Shown here piece after piece: positions 7,393 through 15,948 of a stretch of 36,816 nt of DNA. Position numbers and translations under genes: made by a program. Numbering within the stretch: the stretch's first letter is position 1; each line of letters begins with the position of its first letter. Below the pieces are notes generated by a model, which worked only from the letters and a program-made list of their open reading frames with translations, did no database searches and was not told where the DNA came from. Source of the DNA: Lachnospiraceae bacterium (GTDB taxonomy: Bacteria; Bacillota; Clostridia; Lachnospirales; Lachnospiraceae); contig JAFWRC010000117.1 in NCBI GenBank assembly GCA_017508825.1, positions 1 through 36,816 on the forward strand, in the 5' to 3' direction.

Positions 7393-8784
7393 TCATTCCG
7401 GGATCGGACGGATCACATTTTTATAGATGCGGATCATGAAGAAGCTGGTCACGCACAGCGACATCAGTTCCGCGATCGGGAAGCACCACCAGATCAGATC
7501 CAGGCCGCCGATCTTTGCAAGAATATAGGCTACCGGGATCAATACCACCAGCTGCCGCGCCACGGATACGATCAGACTGTACACACCGTTACCGAGCGCC
7601 TGGAATACGGTGCCGCCGATGATGCAGAACCATGCCAGCAGGTAATGGAATGCGATGATCTTTAACGCCGGCACACCCAGCACGATCAGGCTGGCTTCCC
7701 CGGTATCGAAGATGCGCAGCAGATGCTCCGGGATCAGTTCAAACAGGGCAAATCCGATCAGCAGCAGCAGGAACGCATAAAACATACTGAGTTTGATCAC
7801 CTGCGTCATACGCTTCCGCTTTCTGGCACCGTAATTGAATGCCAGGATCGGTATCATACCGTTATTCAGGCCGAATACCGGCATAAAGAAGAGGCTCTGC
7901 AGTTTGAAATACACGGCAAATACCGAAACAGCCGCCTCGTTCAGCCCCGCCAGGATACGGTTCATGGAGAAGGTCATCACCGAACCGATCGCCTGCATGC
8001 AGATCGACGGAAATCCTACGACATACACCTTTTTAATGATATTCCAATCCGGTTTGAATCCCCGCAGATCCACGCGCACATACTCATTATATTTGTGATT
8101 CAGATAGATCGCCAGCAGGCCTGCACACACCTGGCCAACTACAGTTGCCACGGCCGCTCCCGCCACCTTCATCTCCGGCAACCCGAAATAACCAAAGATC
8201 AGGATCGGATCCAGGACGATGTTGATCACAGCACCGGTGATCTGCGTAAACATGGAATAGATCGTCTTGCCTGTTGACTGCAGCAGACGTTCAAAGATAA
8301 ACTGCGTATAGATACCGAACGAACAGCAGCATACGATCCGCAGGTACTGTGTCCCGTATTCCATTGTAAGACCCGTGCCTTTCTGCAATGCGATCACTGG
8401 TTTTGCCAGAAACAACCCGACCAGAAAGAACAGGATAAAATTGCAGATGGAAAGGAAAACGCCGTTATTGGCCGCTTTCTCTGCCGTTTCATAATCCCGC
8501 TCCCCCAGCGCTCTGGACAGAATGGCATTGACCCCGACACACAATCCTGTCGCAAATGCGATCAAAAGCATCTGAACCGGAAACGCCATACCGAGCGCAG
8601 CAAGCGCTGCTGTCCCCGATTTGCCCGACTCATCCACGATCTTTGCCACAAAAAAGCTGTCTACGATGTTATAAAATGCCTGTACCAGCATCGAGATCAT
8701 CATAGGCAGCGCCATATTGATCAACAGTTTGTTCATGGGCAAGACGCCCATTTTGTTCTCTACGATTTCCCCTGAGTCATTCAT
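7393..8784 (-). CDS. MATE-family multidrug/metabolite exporter
   Basis: A 463-residue protein with about 12 transmembrane segments and typical MATE features: an N-terminal MGVLPMNKLLINMALPMMISMLVQ start, FFVAKIVDESGKSGTAALAALGMAFPVQML in the first bundle, and repeated GxxxQ-like features in both halves. MATE exporters expel cationic drugs or metabolites using Na+ or H+ gradients; the substrate is unknown. I chose the ATG at 8784. A longer open frame upstream (to 8928) encodes only an Arg/Lys-rich stretch that is the shifted reading of the lysine-rich tail of the preceding GGDEF gene. The ATG overlaps the GGDEF stop by 8 bases, with AAGAAAAG upstream, so the two are probably translationally coupled. 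It is the last gene of the ClpX-like/GGDEF/MATE operon. Confidence 0.9.
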   Translation of the reverse strand: MNDSGEIVENKMGVLPMNKLLINMALPMMISMLVQAFYNIVDSFFVAKIVDESGKSGTAALAALGMAFPVQMLLIAFATGLCVGVNAILSRALGERDYETAEKAANNGVFLSICNFILFFLVGLFLAKPVIALQKGTGLTMEYGTQYLRIVCCCSFGIYTQFIFERLLQSTGKTIYSMFTQITGAVINIVLDPILIFGYFGLPEMKVAGAAVATVVGQVCAGLLAIYLNHKYNEYVRVDLRGFKPDWNIIKKVYVVGFPSICMQAIGSVMTFSMNRILAGLNEAAVSVFAVYFKLQSLFFMPVFGLNNGMIPILAFNYGARKRKRMTQVIKLSMFYAFLLLLIGFALFELIPEHLLRIFDTGEASLIVLGVPALKIIAFHYLLAWFCIIGGTVFQALGNGVYSLIVSVARQLVVLIPVAYILAKIGGLDLIWWCFPIAELMSLCVTSFFMIRIYKNVIRPIPE

Positions 8785-10303
8785 CTTTCTTTTCTTTCGT
8801 ATCCTTTTCTTTCTTCTTATCCGCCGGCTTCGCGTCTTCTTCCTCATCCTCCAGCGCTTCCTGCTCCGCTTCACGCATCGCGATCTCCGCAAAAAGCTGC
8901 ATCGGATTTTCCGAATCCAATATCTCATCCGAGAAAGTGATCATGGTATTGCCCCGCTTCTCATCCTGCTGGAATACCAGGAGCATGCGATAGCATGGCT
9001 GTGCGCCGTCCATGGTCACGACCAGCTGGTCCCTGCCATGTTCCTTGCCGTAATACAACTTCTCATCCGCCTGCTTGATCAGGTCTTCCAGTTCACTCTT
9101 CGGCGAACCTTCCACCAGACCGATCGTCATGGTCACACGCAGCGTATGCTGTCCATAGGTCACACTCAGCCCATGCAGACGGTCAATATATTCCTCCAGG
9201 GCAGCTCCCGCATTGATCAGTTCCATATCTTCAAAGATCAGCAGGAATTCCTCACCGCCCCAGCGTACGGCATGACCGCGTCCGCCCATGAGCTCCTTCA
9301 ATTCCCCGGCCACAAATTTCAGCACCTCGTCACCGGCATCGTGTCCATAAGTATCGTTTACTTTCTTAAAAAAGTCAATATCTGCGATCGCAATCGCAAA
9401 CGGAGCGCCTGTTTTGGCAGAACGCCGCTGCATATTTTTCAGCTTGGCATTTCCGTAGCGGCGGTTATACAGCGTAGTCAGCGGATCACATTCCACCAGC
9501 ACGCGCACCGCATTCTGCATACGCACGATATCGCCGCCGGTCTGTCCGATCTCATCCTTGCGTTTGAGCACCGTATCCGGCATGGTATTGCTCAGATTTC
9601 CGCCCACCATTCCGGCCAGGAAATGGTGGATCTGGTTGATCGCATTGACGATACGGCTGGTATAACGGATACTGATAATGCTTGCTGTCAGCAGCCCCAG
9701 GAGCGTGATCACCAGGATCGGCCAGGATGCCTGCGCCGCTTCCTTCTTGATCTCGGCAGAAGTCAGTGCCGTTGCCACCATTCCCGTCAATGCTCCGTCC
9801 GAATTCCACAACGGGATGTAGCAGGCATAGTACAGCTCTCCCATGATCTCTACTTCATAATATAACGGTATCTGTTTCCGCTCCATTTGCGAAGATACCG
9901 CCGCATTGATCGCGCTCCCGGCGTACCGGTTGCCCTCCTCATCCTGCAGCGTCGTCAGGATACGGGCATCTTTAAAAAACAGCGAGATGTGCATGCCGCT
10001 CTTTTCCCGCAGATGGTCCAGAAAAGCGTACTGTTCCGTCAGTTCGATATCCCCTTTATACAGCGAAACATAACCGCCGCCCAGCTGCACCAGCCGGTAA
10101 TCTCCGGGATACATCTCATCATAGCTCTCCGCCACCGCCGAAGCCGTCGCATACAGAGACCGTTGCAGTTCCTCCTGCAGCGAACTCTTTTCCCGCAGCA
10201 CCGCCGTCGCATCGATGATCACGCACATCACAAGCATCGGCAGGATTGTCCGAATTAATACCGCCCTTTGCAGTTTTCCGATTCTTTGCTTTTCTATCTT
10301 CAT
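8777..10303 (-). CDS. Membrane-bound diguanylate cyclase (Cache-HAMP-GGDEF)
   Basis: The 508-residue protein should make the second messenger c-di-GMP. It has an N-terminal membrane helix (about 14-35), an extracellular Cache-like sensor (about 40-190), a second membrane helix (about 193-213), a HAMP-like linker and a GGDEF domain (about 275-435) with DPLTTLYNRRY, ADIDFFKKVNDTYGHDAGD and an intact RWGGEEF active site. The RxxD product-inhibition site five residues before GGEEF is absent. The C-terminal extension of about 70 residues ends in an acidic then lysine-rich tail and is unusual. The ATG at 10303 has only a weak GGGGCG ribosome site. It lies 31 bp after the second ClpX-like gene and overlaps the MATE gene by 8 bases. 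Confidence 0.9.
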   Translation of the reverse strand: MKIEKQRIGKLQRAVLIRTILPMLVMCVIIDATAVLREKSSLQEELQRSLYATASAVAESYDEMYPGDYRLVQLGGGYVSLYKGDIELTEQYAFLDHLREKSGMHISLFFKDARILTTLQDEEGNRYAGSAINAAVSSQMERKQIPLYYEVEIMGELYYACYIPLWNSDGALTGMVATALTSAEIKKEAAQASWPILVITLLGLLTASIISIRYTSRIVNAINQIHHFLAGMVGGNLSNTMPDTVLKRKDEIGQTGGDIVRMQNAVRVLVECDPLTTLYNRRYGNAKLKNMQRRSAKTGAPFAIAIADIDFFKKVNDTYGHDAGDEVLKFVAGELKELMGGRGHAVRWGGEEFLLIFEDMELINAGAALEEYIDRLHGLSVTYGQHTLRVTMTIGLVEGSPKSELEDLIKQADEKLYYGKEHGRDQLVVTMDGAQPCYRMLLVFQQDEKRGNTMITFSDEILDSENPMQLFAEIAMREAEQEALEDEEEDAKPADKKKEKDTKEKKDE

Positions 10304-10334
10304 GTAACGCCCCGCTGTATGATCGATCTGCCGC

Positions 10335-11888
10335 TTATAAATATGCCGGTTTTGCTTCCTTCCGTGCCACCGCCGCCGTGATCAGCACTTCCTTCACGCC
10401 CGGTACCGTCGGCACTTCAAACAACGCATCCTCCAATATTTCATGCACAACTGCATTTAAGCCTCTGGCTCCGATACTCATCTCGTTCACACGGTCGATG
10501 ATCACATCCAGCGCCTCGTCCGTAAAGTGCAGTTCCACGTTGTCTTCCACCATAAATTCTCTCTCGTATCTGGATAAGATACTGTCTTCCGGCTCCACCA
10601 GCACCCGTTTCATCGTCTCCCGGTCCAGTTTCTTAAGAACCGTCACAGTACTCAGACGTCCTGCCAGCTCCGGTTTCATCCCGTACTCCATCAGATGCTC
10701 GGTCTTTAACAGTTCCCCGGTCATCTCAAAATCCTCGTCCTTTGAAATGTCGCTTCCGAAACCGATCCCGCCGTTCACATACTCTTTTTTGACGATCTTT
10801 TCCAGTCCTTCAAAAGCGCCCGCACAGATAAACAGGATATCCGTAGTGTTCATCATAAGGATCTCCTGACCGCCGGACTTGTCCTGCAGCGGCACATCGA
10901 TATCCGTGCCCTCAAACATCCCGAGCAGCTGCCCCTGCAGTTCGTTGTTGATATCGCCGCCTTTGGAATACAGCTTTGCCGGAATGATCTTGTCAAACTC
11001 ATCGCAGAAGACGATGCCGCACTCGGTCAGGTCCACATCCTTTCCGGCTTTCAGGTACAGGTTCAGCAGACTTTCCTCTTTGTTCCTGCCCTTCCACGGT
11101 GTTGCCACAATACCGGAAAAATCCGAGATCACCACCGGCACCGGCACCAGATCCGTCAGACGCCGGATCATCTCCGTCTTGCCGCAGCCGGAAGGGCCGA
11201 CCATCAGCACATTGGTCTTGATCAGATTGGCCTCCGGATGCACGATCCTCAAAAAATGATTATACACCGCCGTGCTCAGCACTTCCTTGGTCTCTTCCTG
11301 TCCGATCACAAAACGGTCCAGATATTCCTTGATCTTCCGCGGCGTATATTCGCGGATAAACTTTCTGCACTCCTCCATAAACGGCAGCTCGGCGCGGTCC
11401 TTCTCCTCTTCCGTCTTGCGCTGCATCTTGATATTGCGCACCTTATTCTGCTGGTAACGCACACGGCATACCGCCAGCTGGCCCAGTTCATCTTCCGCCT
11501 TCTGCCGGTCCGGCTGATCCATCAGCTCAGACTCCATAAAATCAAAGAGTTCTTCCAGATCATCGTTGGTGATCTCCGTCTCCACGGTTCTGGCCATGTA
11601 GAATACCGGATCGTTCTTGTAGGCCGCTGCCGCTTCGCGGATGATCGCCCAGAACGGCGTGCGATACCCTTTTTCCTTAAAGCTCGCGCCCATCAGCTTG
11701 AAAATACTGTCCAGGTTGCGCTCACTCTCAGGTCTGGTAAGCATGATATAATGTAACATAATGCGCAGATAATCGCACAGCAGCTGCTCATTGGAAATAG
11801 CGCCGCCGTTTTCTTTATAAAACGCCAGACGTCCGCGGACATATGCCGCACACTCTTCATCCGATCTGCACTCAAAAATCTGTTTCAT
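10335..11888 (-). CDS. ClpX-like AAA+ ATPase without zinc finger (paralogue B)
   Basis: A 517-residue protein whose C-terminal two thirds (about 185-510) align with ClpX. It has the entry motif YLDRFVIGQEETKEVLSTAVYNH, Walker A GPSGCGKT (231-238), Walker B IVFCDEFD (292-299), the IGF tripeptide (375-377, in GGIGFG) used by ClpX to dock ClpP, the arginine-finger region ELAGRLS and sensor-2 GARGL. The ClpX pore loop GYVG is replaced by a W265-KGR stretch. The first 180 residues are helical and unrelated to the ClpX zinc-binding domain, so substrates probably differ (inference). Its ATG follows the stop of paralogue A directly (TAAATG). It could unfold proteins for ClpP or work as a lone remodeller; no clpP is in the window. 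Confidence 0.85.
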   Translation of the reverse strand: MKQIFECRSDEECAAYVRGRLAFYKENGGAISNEQLLCDYLRIMLHYIMLTRPESERNLDSIFKLMGASFKEKGYRTPFWAIIREAAAAYKNDPVFYMARTVETEITNDDLEELFDFMESELMDQPDRQKAEDELGQLAVCRVRYQQNKVRNIKMQRKTEEEKDRAELPFMEECRKFIREYTPRKIKEYLDRFVIGQEETKEVLSTAVYNHFLRIVHPEANLIKTNVLMVGPSGCGKTEMIRRLTDLVPVPVVISDFSGIVATPWKGRNKEESLLNLYLKAGKDVDLTECGIVFCDEFDKIIPAKLYSKGGDINNELQGQLLGMFEGTDIDVPLQDKSGGQEILMMNTTDILFICAGAFEGLEKIVKKEYVNGGIGFGSDISKDEDFEMTGELLKTEHLMEYGMKPELAGRLSTVTVLKKLDRETMKRVLVEPEDSILSRYEREFMVEDNVELHFTDEALDVIIDRVNEMSIGARGLNAVVHEILEDALFEVPTVPGVKEVLITAAVARKEAKPAYL

Positions 11889-13421
11889 TTAACTCTCCAC
11901 TTCCGGCAGCCGATTTCCGGTACCTTCCGAAGAAATCTCTTCCGTTTCGTATAGCGCTTCCGCGCCTTTTAATATCACATCCTCGTTGATCACAACGCGT
12001 TTAAGCCCCTTCATCTCCGGCGCTATGTACAGTACCTTGCGCAGTGCCTTGCCCAGAATGCTCTGTAACGCTCTCGCGCCCACCGGTGTCTTAAGCGCTT
12101 CCTGTGCCGCAGCCAACAGCGCGCCTTCGGTAAAGATCAGTTCTGCATCCACGGAAAGCCGCAGTTCCCGCTCGTATCGCTCGATCAGGTTGTCCTTCGG
12201 CTCGGTCAGGATACGGATCAGATCCTGCTCGGTAAGCCGCTCCAATACCGCAACCGTCGAAACACGCCCCGCCAGTTCCCGCTTCATTCCGTATTCCATC
12301 AGCACTTCATGGTTGATATTATCCCGCACAAAAGACAGATCCATCTCTTTTTCCAGTGTCGAAAGAAAACCGATGTTTCCCGGCATATTCTCTCTCTTCT
12401 TTTTATCCGAGCGGATATATTCCTCAATGCCCTGAAACGCCCCTGCAAGGACAAAGAGCATATGAGATGTGTTCAAAAGCAGCGGCATGCCGTCTGCCTT
12501 CAGTTCGATCTCGCTGCCTTCAAGCATCGTCAGCATCTGCGACTGCACATCGTCATGGATGTTGACGCCACGCTCCGAGATGGCCGGGAGCAGCAGTTTG
12601 TCAAATTCATCCATAAAGATGATGCCCTTTTCCGCATCCGCTTTTTTCCGTCCGGCCGCCTCGTACAGTTCCAGCAGGATATCCTCTTTGTGCCTGCCGC
12701 GAAACTGACTGGCCCCCAGGGAAGATACGTCTGTAAAGACCATCGGATAATCGACGATCTCCCGGATCCGGCGCATGATCTCCGTCTTGCCACAGCCGGA
12801 CGGCCCGATCAGCAGCACCACATTCGGCGCAAATTTCAGTTCCGGATGCCGCAGGCGCTTTCCATGTCCGTACACTGCCGTACAGACCGCCATCTTGGCA
12901 TCGTTCTGTCCGATGATATAGTCATCCAGATACGCCTTCATCTCCGCCGGTTTCTTCCATTGGCTCTGTAAAGTGCCATCCGATACCTGCCGCAGATAGG
13001 TACGGCGCAGACGCGTGATGCGTCCGAGCACATTCCGTTCGCGGCTGTTCATCGATTTATCCACCGCCTTGCGAAGGGTATCCGCTTCCAGAAAATCCAG
13101 GATAAACCCGGCCCGCTCTCCGAAAATCTCCGTTGAATAGACCAGATCCTCCTCCAGTTTGTCCAGGACATGCAGAAGAGAACGCATCTGCGGCATGATG
13201 CTCGAATCCTCGATCACCCGGAAACACAGGATCTCCAGATAACTGAGTGCCTCCGCATCCGCGATCTGCACGTCGTCGCAGACCAGCGTCAGCCGCCGGA
13301 TAATATAGTCCGAGATATCCTTGCCAAGCATGGAATTGTCCAACAGTTTGTTCCCGGCTGCGCCGATCGGCATGCCGAACATCTTATTCTTTTTTTGTAT
13401 TTCCTGAAAAATATTGATCAT
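11889..13421 (-). CDS. ClpX-like AAA+ ATPase without zinc finger (paralogue A)
   Basis: A 510-residue relative of paralogue B and first gene of the operon. The N-terminal 155 residues are helical and differ from those of B. The AAA+ part shows YLDDYIIGQNDAKMAVCTAVYGH, Walker A GPSGCGKT (206-213), Walker B IIFMDEFD (267-274), IGF (350-352, within NIGFLS), arginine-finger region ELAGRVS (Arg386) and GARALQS at sensor 2. The pore loop is F240-RGR instead of GYVG. All residues needed for ATP use appear intact, so an active unfoldase is likely; retained IGF suggests ClpP contact is possible. The ATG at 13421 has only a weak ribosome site. A promoter lies about 40 bp upstream. Confidence 0.85.
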   Translation of the reverse strand: MINIFQEIQKKNKMFGMPIGAAGNKLLDNSMLGKDISDYIIRRLTLVCDDVQIADAEALSYLEILCFRVIEDSSIMPQMRSLLHVLDKLEEDLVYSTEIFGERAGFILDFLEADTLRKAVDKSMNSRERNVLGRITRLRRTYLRQVSDGTLQSQWKKPAEMKAYLDDYIIGQNDAKMAVCTAVYGHGKRLRHPELKFAPNVVLLIGPSGCGKTEIMRRIREIVDYPMVFTDVSSLGASQFRGRHKEDILLELYEAAGRKKADAEKGIIFMDEFDKLLLPAISERGVNIHDDVQSQMLTMLEGSEIELKADGMPLLLNTSHMLFVLAGAFQGIEEYIRSDKKKRENMPGNIGFLSTLEKEMDLSFVRDNINHEVLMEYGMKRELAGRVSTVAVLERLTEQDLIRILTEPKDNLIERYERELRLSVDAELIFTEGALLAAAQEALKTPVGARALQSILGKALRKVLYIAPEMKGLKRVVINEDVILKGAEALYETEEISSEGTGNRLPEVES

Positions 13422-13457
13422 GTTTTACTCTGTCCCATAGCCTGTTATACCAAGAAT

Positions 13458-13486
13458 ATTTTACGCTTTTTTACGCAAAGTTGCAA
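13458..13486 (-). promoter_or_regulatory. Promoter of the ClpX-like/GGDEF/MATE operon
   Basis: TTGCAA (13481-13486) and TAAAAT (13458-13463) on the minus strand are exactly 17 bases apart. A second, extended -10 (TGGTATAAC) follows 8 bases later. The -35 begins 5 bases after the stop codon of the upstream surface-protein gene, and no terminator separates them, so read-through is also possible. Confidence 0.6.
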
Positions 13487-13490
13487 GTTT

Positions 13491-15704
13491 TCATAACGAA
13501 GGAAGGGTCAGATAAACTTCCCTGTTTATATAACCTGTCAGCCTCTTTTCCCGCGCTTTTACGATCAGGCTGCGGTTCCTGTGAAAACGCACAAATACAG
13601 ATGACATCCGTATGCAGATCCGGTCCGTTTCGCAGCGCTCCAGGATATCCCTGCACAGCTCAATGCTGCAGATGCGCCCTTTCTCCGAACGGATGAGCCT
13701 TCGTCCCAGGCGTTTTTTCCTGCCGTCAATGCCGATGGTATCCACCTCCGCCATTGCAAACAGATAGACCAGCCCGGCGCAGATACCGGCCACGCCGCCA
13801 AGGCAGCCTGTGGTGACCGCCACGACAGCCACGGTCTTCTTCACGGCATCGTCCTGTTTTTTCCCCGCCTCGCCGCTATCCGTCCGCTCGATGGTTTCCG
13901 TGTGTGCGATGGTTTCCGTACGCTCCTGCTCCGCCGCCGGCGTCGAATGCGCTACCGGGATCTGCACCGTTTCCGGCTGTTCTGCAGACACCGGCAGTTC
14001 TTCCGGTACCGGCCGGACTGTCATCTCCGGCTGCTCTGCCGGGACCGTGGATACCTCCTGTTGCGGACGCTCTCCGGGTTGTGGGGTGTCCTCTGTCTCC
14101 GAACCTGTTGATGCCGGCTGTTCCTCCGGCGTTACAGGTTCTTCGGGTACTTCGGTTTCCACGGTTTCTTCGATCTTCTCGGTTTCCGCAGTTTCTTCGA
14201 TCTTCTCGGTTTCTTCGATCTGCTCGGTTTCCTCTGCTCCCATCGTCACATCGATTTCCGGCTCTGTCACAGCTTTGATCTCCGGCTCTTCCGGAACCGG
14301 CTGCGATATCGTTTGTGGAACTTCTTTCGGTGTTTCGGTCGACGTCTCTATTGGTGTTGTCGTTGGTGTTGTCGTTGGTGTTGTCGTCGGTATCGTCGTT
14401 GGTGTTGCCGTCGGCTTCGCCGTTGGTGTAACGGTCGGTATCTTAGTCGGTGTCACCGTAGGTTCCACGGTCGACGTTGCCGTTGGTATCGCCGTTGGTG
14501 TAACGGTCGGTATCTTAGTCGGTGTCACCGTAGGTTCCTCGGTCGGCGTTGCCGTTGGTATCGCCGTTGGTGTAACGGTCGGTATCTTAGTCGGTGTCGC
14601 CGTAGGTTCCTCGGTCGGCGTTGCCGTTGGTATCGCCGTTGGTGTAACGGTCGGTATCTTAGTCGGTGTCGCCGTAGGTTCCTCGGTCGGCGTCGACGTC
14701 GGGATCGCTGTCGGGGTTGCTATCGGCGTCGACGTCGGCGTTGCTGTCGGGGTCACTGTTGGCGTCGGGGTTATCATCCCTTTATTTGTCACCATTTTCA
14801 GGACCGGCTCTTCCTCCCCTGACCAGCGCCACACGCCGGTCGGCTTTCCTTTTCTGTCAAAAACCGTCTCACCGTCCAGCACATAACCGCCAAATTCTTC
14901 CCCTTCCGGCATTTCCGGGACCTCAACCGCTTCATATGTCTCCCCATAACGCGCTTCGAAGCTCTGATCCGGTACTCCGTCCCCGTTCTGATCCGCGCCG
15001 TAGTGAACGATATAGGTATCCGGCGCCCATCGGCTCTCCAAAAAGATCTCTTCTTCGGTATCCCAATGCCATACATCCATAGAACGTCCCTGTCCGTCCA
15101 TCAGCTGGCTGCCATCATACCAATACCCGTCAAAATGATACCCCGGCTCCGCTTTCGGGTACGTCATAAAAGGTATATCCTCGTCATAAGATACGACCAG
15201 GCTCCTGTCCGGTCTGCCATCCTTATCCTGATCGTCACCGTACCAAAGCCGGTAGCTTTTGGGAAGCCACGCAGCATACAGATCCAAAACCGGCTCATCG
15301 AGGTTTGTTTCCGTACCGGTCGGCTCACCATACTCATCATAATAAACCGTCTGGTCGCTCACAAAACCTTCAAAGGTATACCCCTCCCGTTCCGGCACGG
15401 AAATCTCCGGCCAGCTCCCTCCGTTTCGTATTTCAATTTCCTGAAGCCGGATCCCGTCATCCCAAAACCGGATCCGTATCGTGGACGGCTGGTCTTCTGT
15501 GAAGAAAGGATCCTCATCAAAAAACGGATCTCCCGCGGCAAAATCCTCCTGTTCCTGCAATGGTTCTTCTTCGGCCTGCTCCGGTACGGCAGCACCGGCA
15601 GCGATCCAAGTCCATCGGAAAGTTGTGAGCAGCACAGCAAAAAAACACATTGTACTGCCAAGACATCTGAAGATGCCTTTTCTCATCCTATTGCTTTTTT
15701 TCAT
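13491..15704 (-). CDS. Secreted/membrane protein with InlB-type repeats, Thr-Pro stalk and basic cytoplasmic tail
   Basis: I do not recognise this 737-residue protein as a whole. In order it has a signal peptide or anchor (about 8-40); an acidic segment; Flg_new/InlB-like beta repeats (about 75-310, with [18 protein letters not shown] and two aspartate loops like [11 protein letters not shown] that resemble calcium sites); a Thr-Pro stalk (about 315-480) built from 24-residue repeats; a Glu/Thr/Pro-rich region; one transmembrane helix (about 624-654); and an 83-residue basic tail containing four Cys. The topology suggests a surface rod anchored by a C-terminal helix with an inside domain that could signal. 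No LPXTG sorting motif is seen. AAGGAGG precedes the ATG. It lies directly upstream of the ClpX-like operon. Confidence 0.85.
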   Translation of the reverse strand: MKKSNRMRKGIFRCLGSTMCFFAVLLTTFRWTWIAAGAAVPEQAEEEPLQEQEDFAAGDPFFDEDPFFTEDQPSTIRIRFWDDGIRLQEIEIRNGGSWPEISVPEREGYTFEGFVSDQTVYYDEYGEPTGTETNLDEPVLDLYAAWLPKSYRLWYGDDQDKDGRPDRSLVVSYDEDIPFMTYPKAEPGYHFDGYWYDGSQLMDGQGRSMDVWHWDTEEEIFLESRWAPDTYIVHYGADQNGDGVPDQSFEARYGETYEAVEVPEMPEGEEFGGYVLDGETVFDRKGKPTGVWRWSGEEEPVLKMVTNKGMITPTPTVTPTATPTSTPIATPTAIPTSTPTEEPTATPTKIPTVTPTAIPTATPTEEPTATPTKIPTVTPTAIPTATPTEEPTVTPTKIPTVTPTAIPTATSTVEPTVTPTKIPTVTPTAKPTATPTTIPTTTPTTTPTTTPIETSTETPKEVPQTISQPVPEEPEIKAVTEPEIDVTMGAEETEQIEETEKIEETAETEKIEETVETEVPEEPVTPEEQPASTGSETEDTPQPGERPQQEVSTVPAEQPEMTVRPVPEELPVSAEQPETVQIPVAHSTPAAEQERTETIAHTETIERTDSGEAGKKQDDAVKKTVAVVAVTTGCLGGVAGICAGLVYLFAMAEVDTIGIDGRKKRLGRRLIRSEKGRICSIELCRDILERCETDRICIRMSSVFVRFHRNRSLIVKAREKRLTGYINREVYLTLPSL
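14401..14712. repeat. 72-bp tandem repeat inside the Thr-Pro stalk
   Basis: The block beginning GGTGTAACGGTCGGTATC recurs at 14425, 14497, 14569 and 14641, a fixed 72-bp period. Each unit encodes 24 residues of TPT(E/V)EPT(A/V)[12 protein letters not shown]-type stalk, and the units are nearly identical, so copy number is likely to vary among strains. Confidence 0.9.
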
Positions 15705-15854
15705 CTGGTTTTTCCTCCTTGATCGTTTCGGAGGATAGCCGATCGACAGCTCCCGACTGTCAAATGAAAATCAGATTGTGCGAAAAAGACAATACCATAT
15801 CCGTTTCATTTTGTCCAGCACGAAATTTTTATCGCACTATTTCCCATTGTCTGC

Positions 15855-15891
15855 TATAATATTCTTATGTAACTCAATTTGAACAGTTACA
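15855..15891 (+). promoter_or_regulatory. Carbamate kinase promoter with palindromic operator
   Basis: An extended -10 TGCTATAAT (hexamer 15855-15860) has no recognisable -35. Right at the expected transcription start lies the palindrome TGTAACT-N10-AGTTACA (15868-15874 and 15885-15891), well placed for a repressor. Confidence 0.55.
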
Positions 15892-15948
15892 CTCAAACTT
15901 ATATTCATTATCTTGTGATAAAAATATTTTCCAATGGAGGAACCGGCA

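Noticed and set aside
8785-8928. N-terminal extension of the MATE protein
   Set aside because: The Arg/Lys-rich stretch is the shifted reading of the GGDEF gene's tail; MATE homology begins after the ATG at 8784, which has a plausible ribosome site.
14401-14712. Regular repeats as a CRISPR array
   Set aside because: The 72-bp units are contiguous, in coding register and have no unique spacers.
13810-14886. Plus-strand frame rich in Val, Gly and Ser opposite the Thr-Pro stalk
   Set aside because: The repeated Val-Gly pattern is the exact complement of the Thr-Pro repeats; there is no ribosome site, and the minus-strand protein has a signal peptide and domains.
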